From Rhodospirillaceae bacterium UBA1479 (GTDB lineage: Bacteria > Pseudomonadota > Alphaproteobacteria > Rhodospirillales > Casp-alpha2): 64,000 nt of DNA. The stretch spans positions 62,387 through 126,386 of the forward strand of contig DCRZ01000012.1 of NCBI GenBank assembly GCA_002325375.1. Reading direction: 5' to 3'. Below are positions 50,727-58,874 of this stretch, in pieces; the stretch's first letter is position 1; each line of letters starts with the position of its first letter. A program made the position numbers and the translations under genes. A model generated the notes under the pieces. The model was not told the origin of the DNA. It worked only from the letters and a program-made list of their open reading frames with translations, and ran no database searches.

Positions 50727-51179
50727 TCACCGCCCGGCGATCTTCAGAACATCTTCCGCAGCCAAGGTGTCCCGGCCCAGCCAGGCAAGTGCCTCGGCCG
50801 CCGAACGGCACACCTTCAGGTCGATCATCGGCACCGCATCCGTTTCCAGAACCATCGTGAACATCTTCGCGATGATCCCCTCCATTACGCTGCCGCAGAC
50901 AAGGGCCAGGCGGTAATAGGGGCGTTCGGCCGAGGCCGCATCCGGTCCCGCGAAATAGGCCTGGGCGACGGCCCCCTTGATGGCCGCCAGTTCGGCCATA
51001 TCAAGCCGGGAAAAATCGGTGCTCCCGTCCACGAACACGATGCGGTCGAAGTTCCAGAGGAAATCCGCCCGGCTTTTGAGCTGGATGATCACATGCCGCA
51101 CGGAATCGGTATCGACCCGTCCCGACAGGGACGCGATGACCAGCCTGTGCGGCGCCAGAATTTCTGCTCGTATCGCCAT
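50727..51179 (-). CDS. Small STAS-like protein, function unknown
   Basis: A 150-aa soluble protein with alternating beta-strand/helix pattern: EILAPHRLVIASLSGRVD, VRHVIIQLKSR, FDRIVFVDGSTDFSRLDMAEL and MIDLKVCRSAAEALAWLG. The order resembles STAS (SpoIIAA-type) domains, but I see no certain phosphoacceptor Ser. The start at 51179 has GAGG immediately upstream. It is convergent with the DsbA-like gene. Confidence 0.6.
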   Translation of the reverse strand: MAIRAEILAPHRLVIASLSGRVDTDSVRHVIIQLKSRADFLWNFDRIVFVDGSTDFSRLDMAELAAIKGAVAQAYFAGPDAASAERPYYRLALVCGSVMEGIIAKMFTMVLETDAVPMIDLKVCRSAAEALAWLGRDTLAAEDVLKIAGR

Positions 51180-51323
51180 ACCTCGGGTGTCCCTAGAAAA
51201 CGGGACCGCCGGGCCTATGATCGACCTCCCCCCATTCCGGAAGCCGAGCGGCGGCGCGAGACTACTCAGGCGCCTGTTGGTTGACAATCAATTTCGCGTC
51301 ACGCGGGCAAGGTCGCGCTACGG

Positions 51324-52271
51324 CTACAGCCGGGTCCCTTTCGCCAACTCGAAGCCGCGCAGGAAATCGCCGGCGTCCATCGCGCCCTTGCCCGGGCGCT
51401 GCAGGCGCATCGGACGGAGAGCGCCCTCGCCGCATTGGATGGTCGCCCGGTCGTCCAGCACCGTTCCCGGCGCCGTCCCGCCCCGGCCGTCAACGGCCTC
51501 GGCGGCCAGAACCTTGATGCGTTCCTTGCCGGCGTCGAACCAGGTGCCCGGCCAAGGGGTGAAGGCGCGCACGGTGCGGGCCAACTCGGCCGCCGGCTTG
51601 GTCCAGTCGAGCCGCCCTTCCGCCTTGTCCAGTTTGGCGGCGTAGGTCACGCCCGCATCGGGTTGCGGCGTCGCGGCGAGCGTTCCGGCCTGCAACCCTT
51701 CCAGCGCCGTCACGATCAGTTTCGATCCCAGCGTCGAAAGGTCGTCGTGCAGCGCCCCCGCCGTGGTCGCATCGGTGATCGGCAGTCTGCCGGTCAGCAG
51801 CATGTCGCCCGTGTCGAGCCCCGCGTCCATCTGCATGATGGTCACACCCGTCTCATGGTCGCCCGCCTGGATCGCGCGCTGAATGGGGGCGGCACCCCGC
51901 CAGCGCGGCAGCAGGGAGGCATGAATGTTGAGACAACCCAGGCGGGGCGCCCCCAAAACGGCCTGAGGCAGAATCAAACCATAGGCAACGACCACCGCCG
52001 CATCAGCCTCAAGCGCCGCGAAGGCCGCCTGTTCCGCCGGATCCTTCAGACTTTTCGGCGTGCGTACTTGAAGGCCCTGTTCCAGCGCGAAGGCATGGAC
52101 CGGGCATGGCGTTTCTTTTTGCCCCCGATTGGCCGGGCGCGGCGGCTGGGCGTAGACGCATTTTACACGGTGGCCCGCGTCCAGCAGCACGCGCAGCGCC
52201 GGGATCGAGAAATCGGGCGAACCCATGAAGACGAGGTCGAGGGCCGCGTGACCCGGCGCGGAAGAAGCCAT
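51324..52271 (-). CDS. fmt: Methionyl-tRNA formyltransferase
   Basis: Formylates initiator Met-tRNA using 10-formyl-THF. The 315-aa product has DLVFMGSPDFSIPALRVLL, the catalytic Asn/His/Asp in LNIHASLLPRWRGAAPIQRAI and GVTIMQMDAGLDTGDM, and a C-terminal tRNA-binding beta-barrel (RTVRAFTPWPGTWF). The start ATG at 52271 shares one base with the higA stop (TGATG), so translation is coupled to the antitoxin. def lies further upstream on the same strand, beyond higBA. Confidence 0.97.
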   Translation of the reverse strand: MASSAPGHAALDLVFMGSPDFSIPALRVLLDAGHRVKCVYAQPPRPANRGQKETPCPVHAFALEQGLQVRTPKSLKDPAEQAAFAALEADAAVVVAYGLILPQAVLGAPRLGCLNIHASLLPRWRGAAPIQRAIQAGDHETGVTIMQMDAGLDTGDMLLTGRLPITDATTAGALHDDLSTLGSKLIVTALEGLQAGTLAATPQPDAGVTYAAKLDKAEGRLDWTKPAAELARTVRAFTPWPGTWFDAGKERIKVLAAEAVDGRGGTAPGTVLDDRATIQCGEGALRPMRLQRPGKGAMDAGDFLRGFELAKGTRL

Positions 52272-52555
52272 CAGGCGCGCCGCCGCACGTCGCGGTCGAT
52301 TTCCGCGCCATGCTGATCGCGGGCGATCTCGATCTCGTAAAGGCTTTGCAGGTTCATCCAGAATTGCGGCGTGGTGTCGAAGAATTTGGCCAGCCGCAGG
52401 GCGGTATCGCCGGTGATCCCGCGCTGTTCGTTGACGATGGCGCCGATCCGGGTCGCCGGCACGCGAATGGCCGTAGCCAGCTTGTTGGCGCTGATGTCGA
52501 GCGGAACAAGGAATTCCTCCCGCAGGATTTCACCGGGGTGGACGGACATGGTCAT
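52271..52555 (-). CDS. higA: HigA-family antitoxin (HTH XRE type)
   Basis: A 94-aa antitoxin starting SVHPGEILREEFLVPL, the hallmark of HigA/VapI proteins, with an XRE helix-turn-helix (SANKLATAIRVPATRIGAIVNEQRGITGDTALRLAKFF in short segments) and FWMNLQSLYEIEIA. It binds the toxin HigB and represses the operon through the palindromic operator at 52851-52874. Start ATG at 52555 or 52549; it begins 3 bases after the toxin stop. Its stop overlaps the fmt start. Confidence 0.93.
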   Translation of the reverse strand: MTMSVHPGEILREEFLVPLDISANKLATAIRVPATRIGAIVNEQRGITGDTALRLAKFFDTTPQFWMNLQSLYEIEIARDQHGAEIDRDVRRRA

Positions 52556-52558
52556 CTC

Positions 52559-52840
52559 CTAGTGGTAATCGGTTATCTCGACGTTATGGGCATGGCCGCC
52601 GCGCCAGGTAAAGCAGACGCGGTATTGATCGTTGATCCGAATGCTGTACTGGCCGGCCCGGTCGCCCTTGAGCTTTTCCAAACGATTGCCGGGCGGTGCC
52701 CGCAGATCCAGAACCTCGTGCGCCGCATCCAGCATCCTGAGCTTGCGCCGGGCGACGTCGGCGATGCGCCGGATCATGGCGAACGGCGCCCCCCGAACAT
52801 AGAAGGCTTCCGTCTTCGGGCATGCGAAGGTCTTGATCAC
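52559..52840 (-). CDS. higB: HigB/RelE-family toxin (ribosome-dependent mRNA interferase)
   Basis: A 93-aa RelE-fold toxin: IKTFACPKTEAFYVRG, ARRKLRMLDAAHEVLDLRAPPGNRLEKLKG and QYSIRINDQYRVCFTWRGGHAHNVEITDYH include the R-I-N-D-Q-Y-R-V core and the C-terminal catalytic-type DYH. Toxin before antitoxin is the HigBA order. The start is GTG at 52840. A strong palindrome overlapping the promoter lies upstream, so the module has its own autoregulated transcription in addition to readthrough from def. Confidence 0.93.
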   Translation of the reverse strand: MIKTFACPKTEAFYVRGAPFAMIRRIADVARRKLRMLDAAHEVLDLRAPPGNRLEKLKGDRAGQYSIRINDQYRVCFTWRGGHAHNVEITDYH

Positions 52841-52850
52841 CTGAACAAAA

Positions 52851-52874
52851 TATAACGTCTTACGTTATACGTAA
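52851..52874. promoter_or_regulatory. Overlapping palindromes forming the higBA operator
   Basis: TATAACGT-ctt-ACGTTATA (52851-52869) and TTACG-ttata-CGTAA (52860-52874) overlap, 11 bases upstream of the higB GTG. On the reverse strand TATATT (about 52853-52848) is a likely -10 touching the first palindrome, so HigA binding would block the promoter. Confidence 0.75.
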
Positions 52875-52907
52875 AGCGTATTAATTTCCGGGCAGCCCAG
52901 CAGGGAC

Positions 52908-53435
52908 TCAGGCCGTCGCCTCTTCCGCCTGCAGCTTTTTGAACTTCTGCAGCTTCTTGATGATCATGTTGCGCTTCAGGGACGAGATATGGTCGACGAA
53001 CAGCACCCCGTCGAGGTGATCGATTTCATGCTGGATGCAGGTCGCCAGGATGTCGTCGGCGTCGATGGTGCGGATTTCGTTTTCGCGGTCGAGATAGCGG
53101 ACCTTCACCGCCTCGGGCCGCACCACCTCGGCGAAATGCTCGGGCAGGGACAGGCAGCCTTCCTCGTAATGACGCTCTTCCTCGCTTTCCCAGATCACTT
53201 CCGGGTTGGCCATCTGCATGGGCTGCCGGCCGTCGCCGTCCCGCGCCACGTCGACCACGATGATGCGCTTGAGGATACCGACTTGCGGCCCGGCCAGGCC
53301 GATGCCGTTGGCGGCGTACATGGTGTCGAGCATGTCGTCCATGATCTTGCGCACCGCGTCGTCGACTTTTTCGACGGGCTCTGCCCGGCGCTTCAGGCGC
53401 GGATCGGGGGCAACGATGATTTCAAGCACGGACAT
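52908..53435 (-). CDS. def: Peptide deformylase
   Basis: Removes the formyl group from nascent proteins. The 175-aa product has all three motifs: GIGLAGPQVG, EGCLSLPE (metal Cys) and QHEIDHLDG (two metal His and catalytic Glu). The C-terminal KRNMIIKKLQKFKKLQ helix is typical of alphaproteobacterial type I enzymes. It usually lies next to fmt; here HigBA lies between. Confidence 0.97.
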   Translation of the reverse strand: MSVLEIIVAPDPRLKRRAEPVEKVDDAVRKIMDDMLDTMYAANGIGLAGPQVGILKRIIVVDVARDGDGRQPMQMANPEVIWESEEERHYEEGCLSLPEHFAEVVRPEAVKVRYLDRENEIRTIDADDILATCIQHEIDHLDGVLFVDHISSLKRNMIIKKLQKFKKLQAEEATA

Positions 53436-53525
53436 GACGGCAGTTTAACCCAAGTCACAGGAGCGGGGAATTCCCCCCAGATATGGCCTCGGGCGGCAAT
53501 GGTCAAGGCTTTGCGCCATTCTCGC

Positions 53526-53553
53526 TTGCCCTGGACGGCGATGCAGCTACTCT
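53526..53553 (+). promoter_or_regulatory. Candidate promoter of the nucleoside transporter gene
   Basis: TTGCCC (53526-53531), 16-base spacer, TACTCT (53548-53553). The transcript would start within about 4 bases of the ATG at 53564, and no Shine-Dalgarno precedes that ATG. Confidence 0.4.
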
Positions 53554-53563
53554 CAATCCCGCA

Positions 53564-54823
53564 ATGATTTGGCAGAGCATCATCGGCCTGGCCGGCTTCG
53601 TCGCCCTGGCCTGGGGACTTGGGGGATTGTGGCACGGGGGGGTCAAACGGGCCTTTCCGCTGCGCATCGTCCTGGCCGGGCTGGCCCTGCAGGCGGCGAT
53701 CGCCTTGGTGCTGCTCAATTTTCCGCCCGCCAAGGCCCTGTTCCTGGCCGCCAACCGGGCCGTGCTGGCGCTGCATGAGGCGACCCTCGACGGCACCAAG
53801 GTGGTGTTCGGCTACATCGGCGGCGGCGCCCTGCCGTTCACGGAAAGCTTCCCGGGCGCCAGCTTCATCCTGGCGTTCCAGGCCTTGCCCCTGGTGCTGG
53901 TGATCAGCGCGCTGTCGGCCCTGCTGTTCTATTGGCGGGTGCTGCCCGCCGTGGTGCGGGGCTTCGCCTGGGCGCTCAACCGCACCCTGGGGCTGAGCGG
54001 TGCCGCCGGGGTGGCGACGGCGGCCAACGTGTTCGTCGGCATGGTCGAAGCCCCCCTGCTGATCCGCCCCTACCTCAAGCGGCTGGCCCCGGCCGATTTG
54101 TTCCTGGTCATGACGGCCGGCATGGCGACCATCGCGGGCACCGTCCTGGTGCTTTACGCCACCATCCTGAAGGACGTGCTGCCCGACCCGGCCGGCCATC
54201 TGTTGACGGCGTCCTTGATGAACGCCGCGGCCGCCGTAATCGTGGCGCGGCTGATGATGCCGGCCCCCGAAGGGGCGGCCGATATGGCGGCCCCCCTCGA
54301 CCCCTCGCCCGACCACGGCGCGATGGAGGCGATCACCCGCGGCACCGGCGAGGGCGTGCAGTTGCTGATCAACATCACCGCCATGATCATCGTGCTGGTC
54401 GCCCTGGTCAGTTTGGTCAACCTGGCGCTCGGCCTGATCCCGGACGTCGGCGCGGCGCCGCTGACCCTGCAACGCCTGCTCGGCTGGGTCATGGCGCCGG
54501 TGGTCTGGCTGATGGGCGTGCCCTGGGCCGAGGCCCCGCAGGCAGGCAGCCTGATGGGCATCAAGACCGTGTTGAACGAATTCCTCGCCTATCTGGAAAT
54601 GGCCAAGATGGGGCCGGAGGTCCTGTCCGACCGCACGCGCATGATCATGGCCTACGCCATGTCGGGCTTCGCCAATTTCGGGTCCCTCGGCATCATGATC
54701 GGCGGCCTGGTCGCCATGGCGCCGGAACGGCGGGGCGAGATCGTGCGGCTTGCCCCCATGACCATGGTCTCCGGCACCCTCGCGACCTGCCTGACCGGGA
54801 CGATGGCCGGGATTCTCGGTTAG
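53564..54823 (+). CDS. Concentrative nucleoside transporter (CNT/NupC family)
   Basis: A 419-aa inner-membrane cation-coupled nucleoside importer. Motifs: FGYIGGGALPF, LPLVLVISALSALLFYWRVLP, the signature NVFVGMVEAPLLIRPYL, FLVMTAGMATIAGTVLVLY, NEFLAYLEM and YAMSGFANFGSLGIMIGGL. The start is ATG at 53564; an upstream in-frame codon at 53483 precedes the predicted promoter -35. It is divergent from def and ends at a strong double hairpin. Confidence 0.93.
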   Translation: MIWQSIIGLAGFVALAWGLGGLWHGGVKRAFPLRIVLAGLALQAAIALVLLNFPPAKALFLAANRAVLALHEATLDGTKVVFGYIGGGALPFTESFPGASFILAFQALPLVLVISALSALLFYWRVLPAVVRGFAWALNRTLGLSGAAGVATAANVFVGMVEAPLLIRPYLKRLAPADLFLVMTAGMATIAGTVLVLYATILKDVLPDPAGHLLTASLMNAAAAVIVARLMMPAPEGAADMAAPLDPSPDHGAMEAITRGTGEGVQLLINITAMIIVLVALVSLVNLALGLIPDVGAAPLTLQRLLGWVMAPVVWLMGVPWAEAPQAGSLMGIKTVLNEFLAYLEMAKMGPEVLSDRTRMIMAYAMSGFANFGSLGIMIGGLVAMAPERRGEIVRLAPMTMVSGTLATCLTGTMAGILG

Positions 54824-54872
54824 CGCAAATCCCGAGCGGGCCGAACCCAGGCCCGCGACGACGCATTTGCGC
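54823..54872. terminator. Nested double-stem terminator between convergent genes
   Basis: Outer stem GCGCAAAT (54823-54830) / ATTTGCGC (54865-54872) and inner stem GCGGGCC (54836-54842) / GGCCCGC (54850-54856), both perfect. It separates the nucleoside transporter and the DUF4139 gene. Confidence 0.7.
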
Positions 54873-54881
54873 AAACAAAAT

Positions 54882-56321
54882 TCAGCGCAGCACCCGCACC
54901 TTATAGGTCAGGACCAGTTCGCCCTTGCCCGGCACCTCGACCAGCCAGCGCGCCCGGTCGCCGGACCGTTCATGGACCAGGGAGTTTTCCGTGATGGTCC
55001 AGTCGCCGGGCAGGACCTCGGCGATGCGCACCCGCGCGGGCTTGGCGCGGCCGTTGGCGACCGTGATCTTGAAGGCGGCCTCGACATTGCGGCCCTGGGC
55101 GTCCAGGCGCTTGAAGGCCGTCTGTTCGCGCTTGACCGTGACGTCGAAGGCGCGGCCCAGGGTGACGATCACCCGGCCGCCGTCGGGCGTGTCGGAAATG
55201 CGGTCCGATCCCACGAACAGGGGCTGGCCGTCGGACGCGGTGCGGTAGGCGCGGACCACCCCGCCCGGCAGGGGCAGGCCGCCCGCGACCAGGGATTTGT
55301 TGTCGAAGCTGAGACGCACCTGGGGATGGTCTGGCGTGGTGCCGCCCGGGACCGGGCCGAACACTTGCGGATGGCCCAGGCTCAGCAGCGTTTCCGACAC
55401 CGGCACCTCGACCGGGCCGAGCAAGGCGACCTGCTTGCGCTCCCCAGCGGCCAGGGTCTGCGCACCCGCCAGGGTATAGACATGCACGGCCCCCTGGGCC
55501 TCGCGCACGGGCAGGGCCGCGTCGGCCGCCGCGCCACGGGCTTCGGCCATCATCATCGTGCGGGGAGCCTTGGCCATGGGTTGGGTCCCCATCGCACGGT
55601 TGACCTCGCCCGCGACCAGGCGCAGGCGGGCCGTGTCCAGGGCCACGCCCGTATCGTTCTGCACCGACGCCCAGCCGGTCAGGCTGACCCGCCCGCCGTC
55701 CGGCGCCACGACCGCCGTGTAATCCGTGGCCCAGGACAGGCCTTCGGTGAGGTAGGTCAGGGTCAGGCCGCGCGCCGCCGCGCCGGCCGTGATGCGGGCC
55801 GTCAGGACCGGCCGCGCCGACAGCCCGCCCAGGTCGTCGGGGAACACCAGCCGTCCCGGCATGCCCGTCTCAATCCGCCCGCCCATGCGCAGCACGACGC
55901 CGTTCTGGACGGACAGCACGGTCGCCTTTTCGATCTTCTCCTCGCCCGTGGTCGGATGGACCTTGACCACACCGACCTCCTTGCCGAGGAAACGTTCGAG
56001 CAGCGCGCGCGGGGTCAAAAGGTTGCGCGACAGGGACAGGGACTGCACCGCGATGTCGCCGCCGTCACCGGCGAGGCGCAGGCTTTCCGCCAGGGTGCGA
56101 TGGCTGATCCCGTCGAGCACGAGATCGCGCGGCCCCGCCTGGGGCGTCAGGGGGCGGCGTTCCCAGACCTGGCCGAAGCCGCCCGTGAACACGGTGACCA
56201 CGCGGTCGGAGGCGGGGGCAGGGACCGGGGCCTGGGCGTGGCCGCGAATCGGAAAAACCAGGACCGGCAGGGCCAGGGCGGCGGCGGCCAGGATACGGGG
56301 GCGTCGGGACAGGCGGGACAT
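54882..56321 (-). CDS. Exported DUF4139 domain protein
   Basis: A 479-aa protein with a signal peptide (cleavage near GHAQA). The body is all-beta, with VTVFTGGFGQVWERRPL, LSWATDYTAVV, GWASVQNDTGVALDTARLRLVAGEVNR (typical DUF4139), VPVSETLL and NSLVHERSGDRARWLVEVPGKGELVLTYKVRV. No catalytic motif; probably periplasmic or outer-surface. Start ATG at 56321. Confidence 0.85.
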   Translation of the reverse strand: MSRLSRRPRILAAAALALPVLVFPIRGHAQAPVPAPASDRVVTVFTGGFGQVWERRPLTPQAGPRDLVLDGISHRTLAESLRLAGDGGDIAVQSLSLSRNLLTPRALLERFLGKEVGVVKVHPTTGEEKIEKATVLSVQNGVVLRMGGRIETGMPGRLVFPDDLGGLSARPVLTARITAGAAARGLTLTYLTEGLSWATDYTAVVAPDGGRVSLTGWASVQNDTGVALDTARLRLVAGEVNRAMGTQPMAKAPRTMMMAEARGAAADAALPVREAQGAVHVYTLAGAQTLAAGERKQVALLGPVEVPVSETLLSLGHPQVFGPVPGGTTPDHPQVRLSFDNKSLVAGGLPLPGGVVRAYRTASDGQPLFVGSDRISDTPDGGRVIVTLGRAFDVTVKREQTAFKRLDAQGRNVEAAFKITVANGRAKPARVRIAEVLPGDWTITENSLVHERSGDRARWLVEVPGKGELVLTYKVRVLR

Positions 56322-56430
56322 GGCGGTCTCCTTGGGATCGAGCGTTGAGACGGGTTCCCTGTTTGTTTTCCCGTCCCGATTGCGTCAAGCTTGGCCCCTA
56401 ATTTCGCCGGAAACAAGGCAGCGACACGTC

Positions 56431-57807
56431 ATGGATGTGACCTTTTTGGACAACACGGGCGTCGTGCTCGGCATATTTTTTACCCTTGGCGTAATCATTG
56501 TTTTGCAAGTCATTCAATTTGCAAGATCACGGACACCGGACGCCAGTTCACAAGAAGAGCTAACGAGCCGACACGAAGAACTGAAAACAAAGTTTCAGAT
56601 ACTTGAAACCCTCAATGAAAAGCTTGAACGGTCGATGCAGTCTCAAATCGGTCAGTTTGGCGACTCAATCGCAAAGCGGATGATTGAATTGGGGCAAATG
56701 CAGAAAACTCAATTTGACGGGTTTTCTGATCGCCTTAAGGAGTCTCAAGAGGCTTCCAGAAAAAATATAACAGCATTGGGCGAAGGGATTCAGAAGCAGC
56801 AGGAGAAACTTGAATCCCGCGTCGACTTGCACTTCAAAACAATCTTAGAGAGCAATGAGAAAAAACTTGAGGAGATGCGTAAAACCGTCGACGAGAAACT
56901 TCAAGGAACTCTCGAAAAACGTCTTGGCGAGTCATTTAAACAAGTCAGCGAACGGTTAGAGCAAGTTCATCGAGGCCTTGGTGAAATGCAAAACCTAGCC
57001 AATGGCGTGGGTGATTTAAGGCGCGTTTTAACAAATGTTCGCACTCGAGGAAGTTGGGGAGAAATTCAGCTAGGCCGGCTTCTCGAAGATATTTTCACGA
57101 CGGATCAATATGACACTCATGTGGCGGTCAAACCGCAAAGCAACGAACGCGTGGAATTCGCAATTAAGCTTCCTGGCAAGAACGACGACAATGTCTCGGT
57201 CTATCTGCCAATCGACGCAAAATTTCCGAAAGAAGACTATGAACGCCTAATTGAAGCTTCTGAAATTGCTGATGTAGAGGCGGTTGCAGCCGCAACCAAG
57301 GCACTTGAAAACCAAATAAAGAAAGCCGCGAAAGATATTCGCGATAAATATATCTCTCCCCCACACACAACCGATTTCGCAGTGATGTATCTTCCAACGG
57401 AAGGTCTTTACGCTGAAGTTAACCGCCGCCCAGGTCTTGTGGAGACGATCCAACGAGATTTTAGGGTCGTAATTTCGGGTCCTTCGAATTGTTCCGCATT
57501 CCTAAATAGCCTCCAAATGGGCTTCCGAACGCTCGCCATTGAAAAGCGGTCGAGTGAAGTGTGGGAGGTTCTCGGGGCAGTTAAAACTGAATTCGGTAAA
57601 TTCGGCACAGTGTTAGGGCAAGTGAAAAAGAAGCTCCACGAAGCCAGCAGCAAGATGGATGATGTTGATCGTCGAACAAGGGTTTTAGGCAGAAAACTTC
57701 GAACAGTTGAAGAATTGCCTCAAGCTGAATCTACTTCGCTCCTGGGCCTTGTCGACGAAGACGAAATCGAAGAGGACGACGATGAAAATTCATATACAGA
57801 AATCTGA
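56431..57807 (+). CDS. rmuC: DNA recombination protein RmuC homologue (AT-rich, probably acquired)
   Basis: A 458-aa protein with an N-terminal membrane anchor (LGIFFTLGVIIVLQVIQFA), a long coiled coil (about residues 40-175) and the RmuC endonuclease-like core with LTNVRTRGSWGEIQLGRLLEDI, VYLPIDAKFPKEDYERL, FAVMYLPTEGLYAEV and SGPSNCSAFLNSLQMGFRTLAI. RmuC limits DNA inversions and is linked to recombination. Base composition is far more AT-rich than the surroundings and codon use differs (AAA, GAA, TTT, ATT frequent), which suggests recent transfer. No flanking transposase, tRNA or direct repeat was seen. Confidence 0.93.
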   Translation: MDVTFLDNTGVVLGIFFTLGVIIVLQVIQFARSRTPDASSQEELTSRHEELKTKFQILETLNEKLERSMQSQIGQFGDSIAKRMIELGQMQKTQFDGFSDRLKESQEASRKNITALGEGIQKQQEKLESRVDLHFKTILESNEKKLEEMRKTVDEKLQGTLEKRLGESFKQVSERLEQVHRGLGEMQNLANGVGDLRRVLTNVRTRGSWGEIQLGRLLEDIFTTDQYDTHVAVKPQSNERVEFAIKLPGKNDDNVSVYLPIDAKFPKEDYERLIEASEIADVEAVAAATKALENQIKKAAKDIRDKYISPPHTTDFAVMYLPTEGLYAEVNRRPGLVETIQRDFRVVISGPSNCSAFLNSLQMGFRTLAIEKRSSEVWEVLGAVKTEFGKFGTVLGQVKKKLHEASSKMDDVDRRTRVLGRKLRTVEELPQAESTSLLGLVDEDEIEEDDDENSYTEI

Positions 57808-57825
57808 CTTTATATTTTTGTCAGA
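57803..57825 (+). terminator. Weak hairpin overlapping the rmuC stop
   Basis: TCTGAC (57803-57808) / GTCAGA (57820-57825) with an AT-rich 11-base loop, spanning the rmuC stop codon. A possible weak terminator; no U-tract follows. Confidence 0.3.
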
Positions 57826-57864
57826 CCTGCTCGGTCGCGACGATTGATTCTTAGAATTTAAACT

Positions 57865-58467
57865 TCAGGACAGCGGCCGCCGCGCCTTCATGGCGGCGGT
57901 GAGCGTTCCGTCGTCCAGGTAATCCAACTCGCCGCCCACGGGCACGCCATGGGCCAGGCCCGAGACCACCACGTCCTTGCCCAATCCCGCGACGCGGTCG
58001 GCGATGTAATGGGCCGTGGTCTGGCCGTCGACGGTGGCGTTGGTCGCCAGGATGACCTCTTTCACCCCGCCCGCCTGAATGCGCGAACACAGGCCCGGAA
58101 TGCGCAGGTCCTCGGGCGTCACGCCGTCGAGCGCCGAGAGCGTGCCACCCAGCACATGGTAATGGCCCTTGAACCCGGCCGTGCGCTCCAGGGCCCAGAG
58201 ATCGGCGACGTCCTCGACCACGCAGATCTGGGCCGCGTCGCGGCGGTCGTCCGTGCAGATTTCGCAGGGGTCGCGGGTGTCCAGGTTGCCGCAGATCGCA
58301 CAGGTCTTGATATTGGCCGCCGCCGCGTCCAAGGCCCGGGCCATGGGTTCCATCAGGCTGTCCGACCGCTTCATCAGATACAGCACGGCGCGGCGGGCCG
58401 AGCGCGGACCCAGGCCCGGCAGCTTGGCCAGCAGGGTGATCAGGCGATCAATGTCGGAGGTGACCAT
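57865..58467 (-). CDS. recR: Recombination protein RecR
   Basis: Works with RecO/RecF to load RecA on gaps. The 200-aa product has a helix-hairpin-helix (LPGLGPRSARRAVLYLM), zinc site C-A-I-C-G (CAICGNLDTRDPCEIC), and a Toprim domain starting RDAAQICVVEDVADLWALE. Length matches the family. It lies 17 bases downstream of ybaB and forms a unit with it. Confidence 0.97.
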   Translation of the reverse strand: MVTSDIDRLITLLAKLPGLGPRSARRAVLYLMKRSDSLMEPMARALDAAAANIKTCAICGNLDTRDPCEICTDDRRDAAQICVVEDVADLWALERTAGFKGHYHVLGGTLSALDGVTPEDLRIPGLCSRIQAGGVKEVILATNATVDGQTTAHYIADRVAGLGKDVVVSGLAHGVPVGGELDYLDDGTLTAAMKARRPLS

Positions 58468-58484
58468 GCCGGGAATTCAGAAAA

Positions 58485-58814
58485 TCAGAACGGCAGCTTG
58501 AAGCCGGGCGGCAGGCCGAGGCCGCCGGTCAGGTCCTGCATGCGGGCCTGCATTTCACGCTCGGCCTTGGCCTTGGCGTCGTTGATGGCGGCGGTGATGA
58601 GGTCTTCCAGGACCTCGACGTCCGTGTCCGCGCCGGACAAAAGGGACGGGTCGATCTTCACGCCCCGGGCCTCGCCCTTGCCGTTCAGGGTGACCTCGAC
58701 CATGCCGGCGCCGGACGCCCCCGTGACCTCAAGCGCCGCCAGCTCTTCCTGCATATTGGCCATCTTGGCCTGGATTTCCTGGGCCTGCTGCATCATCTTG
58801 CCGAGGTTCTTCAT
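58485..58814 (-). CDS. YbaB/EbfC nucleoid-associated protein
   Basis: A 109-aa DNA-binding protein starting MKNLGKMMQQAQEIQAKM, with VTGASGAGMVEVTLNGKGEARGVKIDPSLL in the expected order and LEDLITAAINDAKAKAE. It normally sits between dnaX and recR; here a divergent exonuclease gene lies between it and dnaX, so it needs its own promoter. A longer in-frame start upstream would run into the exonuclease gene and is not credible. Confidence 0.95.
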   Translation of the reverse strand: MKNLGKMMQQAQEIQAKMANMQEELAALEVTGASGAGMVEVTLNGKGEARGVKIDPSLLSGADTDVEVLEDLITAAINDAKAKAEREMQARMQDLTGGLGLPPGFKLPF

Positions 58815-58861
58815 GGGTCGCGTCCGCTTCTCAATGGGTGCCGGGGAGGGGTTGGCCAGTG

Positions 58862-58867
58862 TATAAC
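58862..58867 (+). promoter_or_regulatory. -10 element TATAAC before the exonuclease gene
   Basis: TATAAC (58862-58867) ends 7 bases before the ATG at 58875, predicting a transcript beginning at or within one base of the start codon. No Shine-Dalgarno lies between. Confidence 0.45.
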
Positions 58868-58874
58868 AGTCGTC

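Noticed and set aside
53393..54874. 493-aa antisense frame over the nucleoside transporter
   Set aside because: Opposite a complete CNT gene; His/Gln/Gly-rich without motifs.
55789..56430. N-terminal extension of rmuC to 672 aa
   Set aside because: It is antisense to the DUF4139 gene and Arg/Ser/Pro-rich; the ATG at 56431 begins the membrane anchor typical of RmuC.
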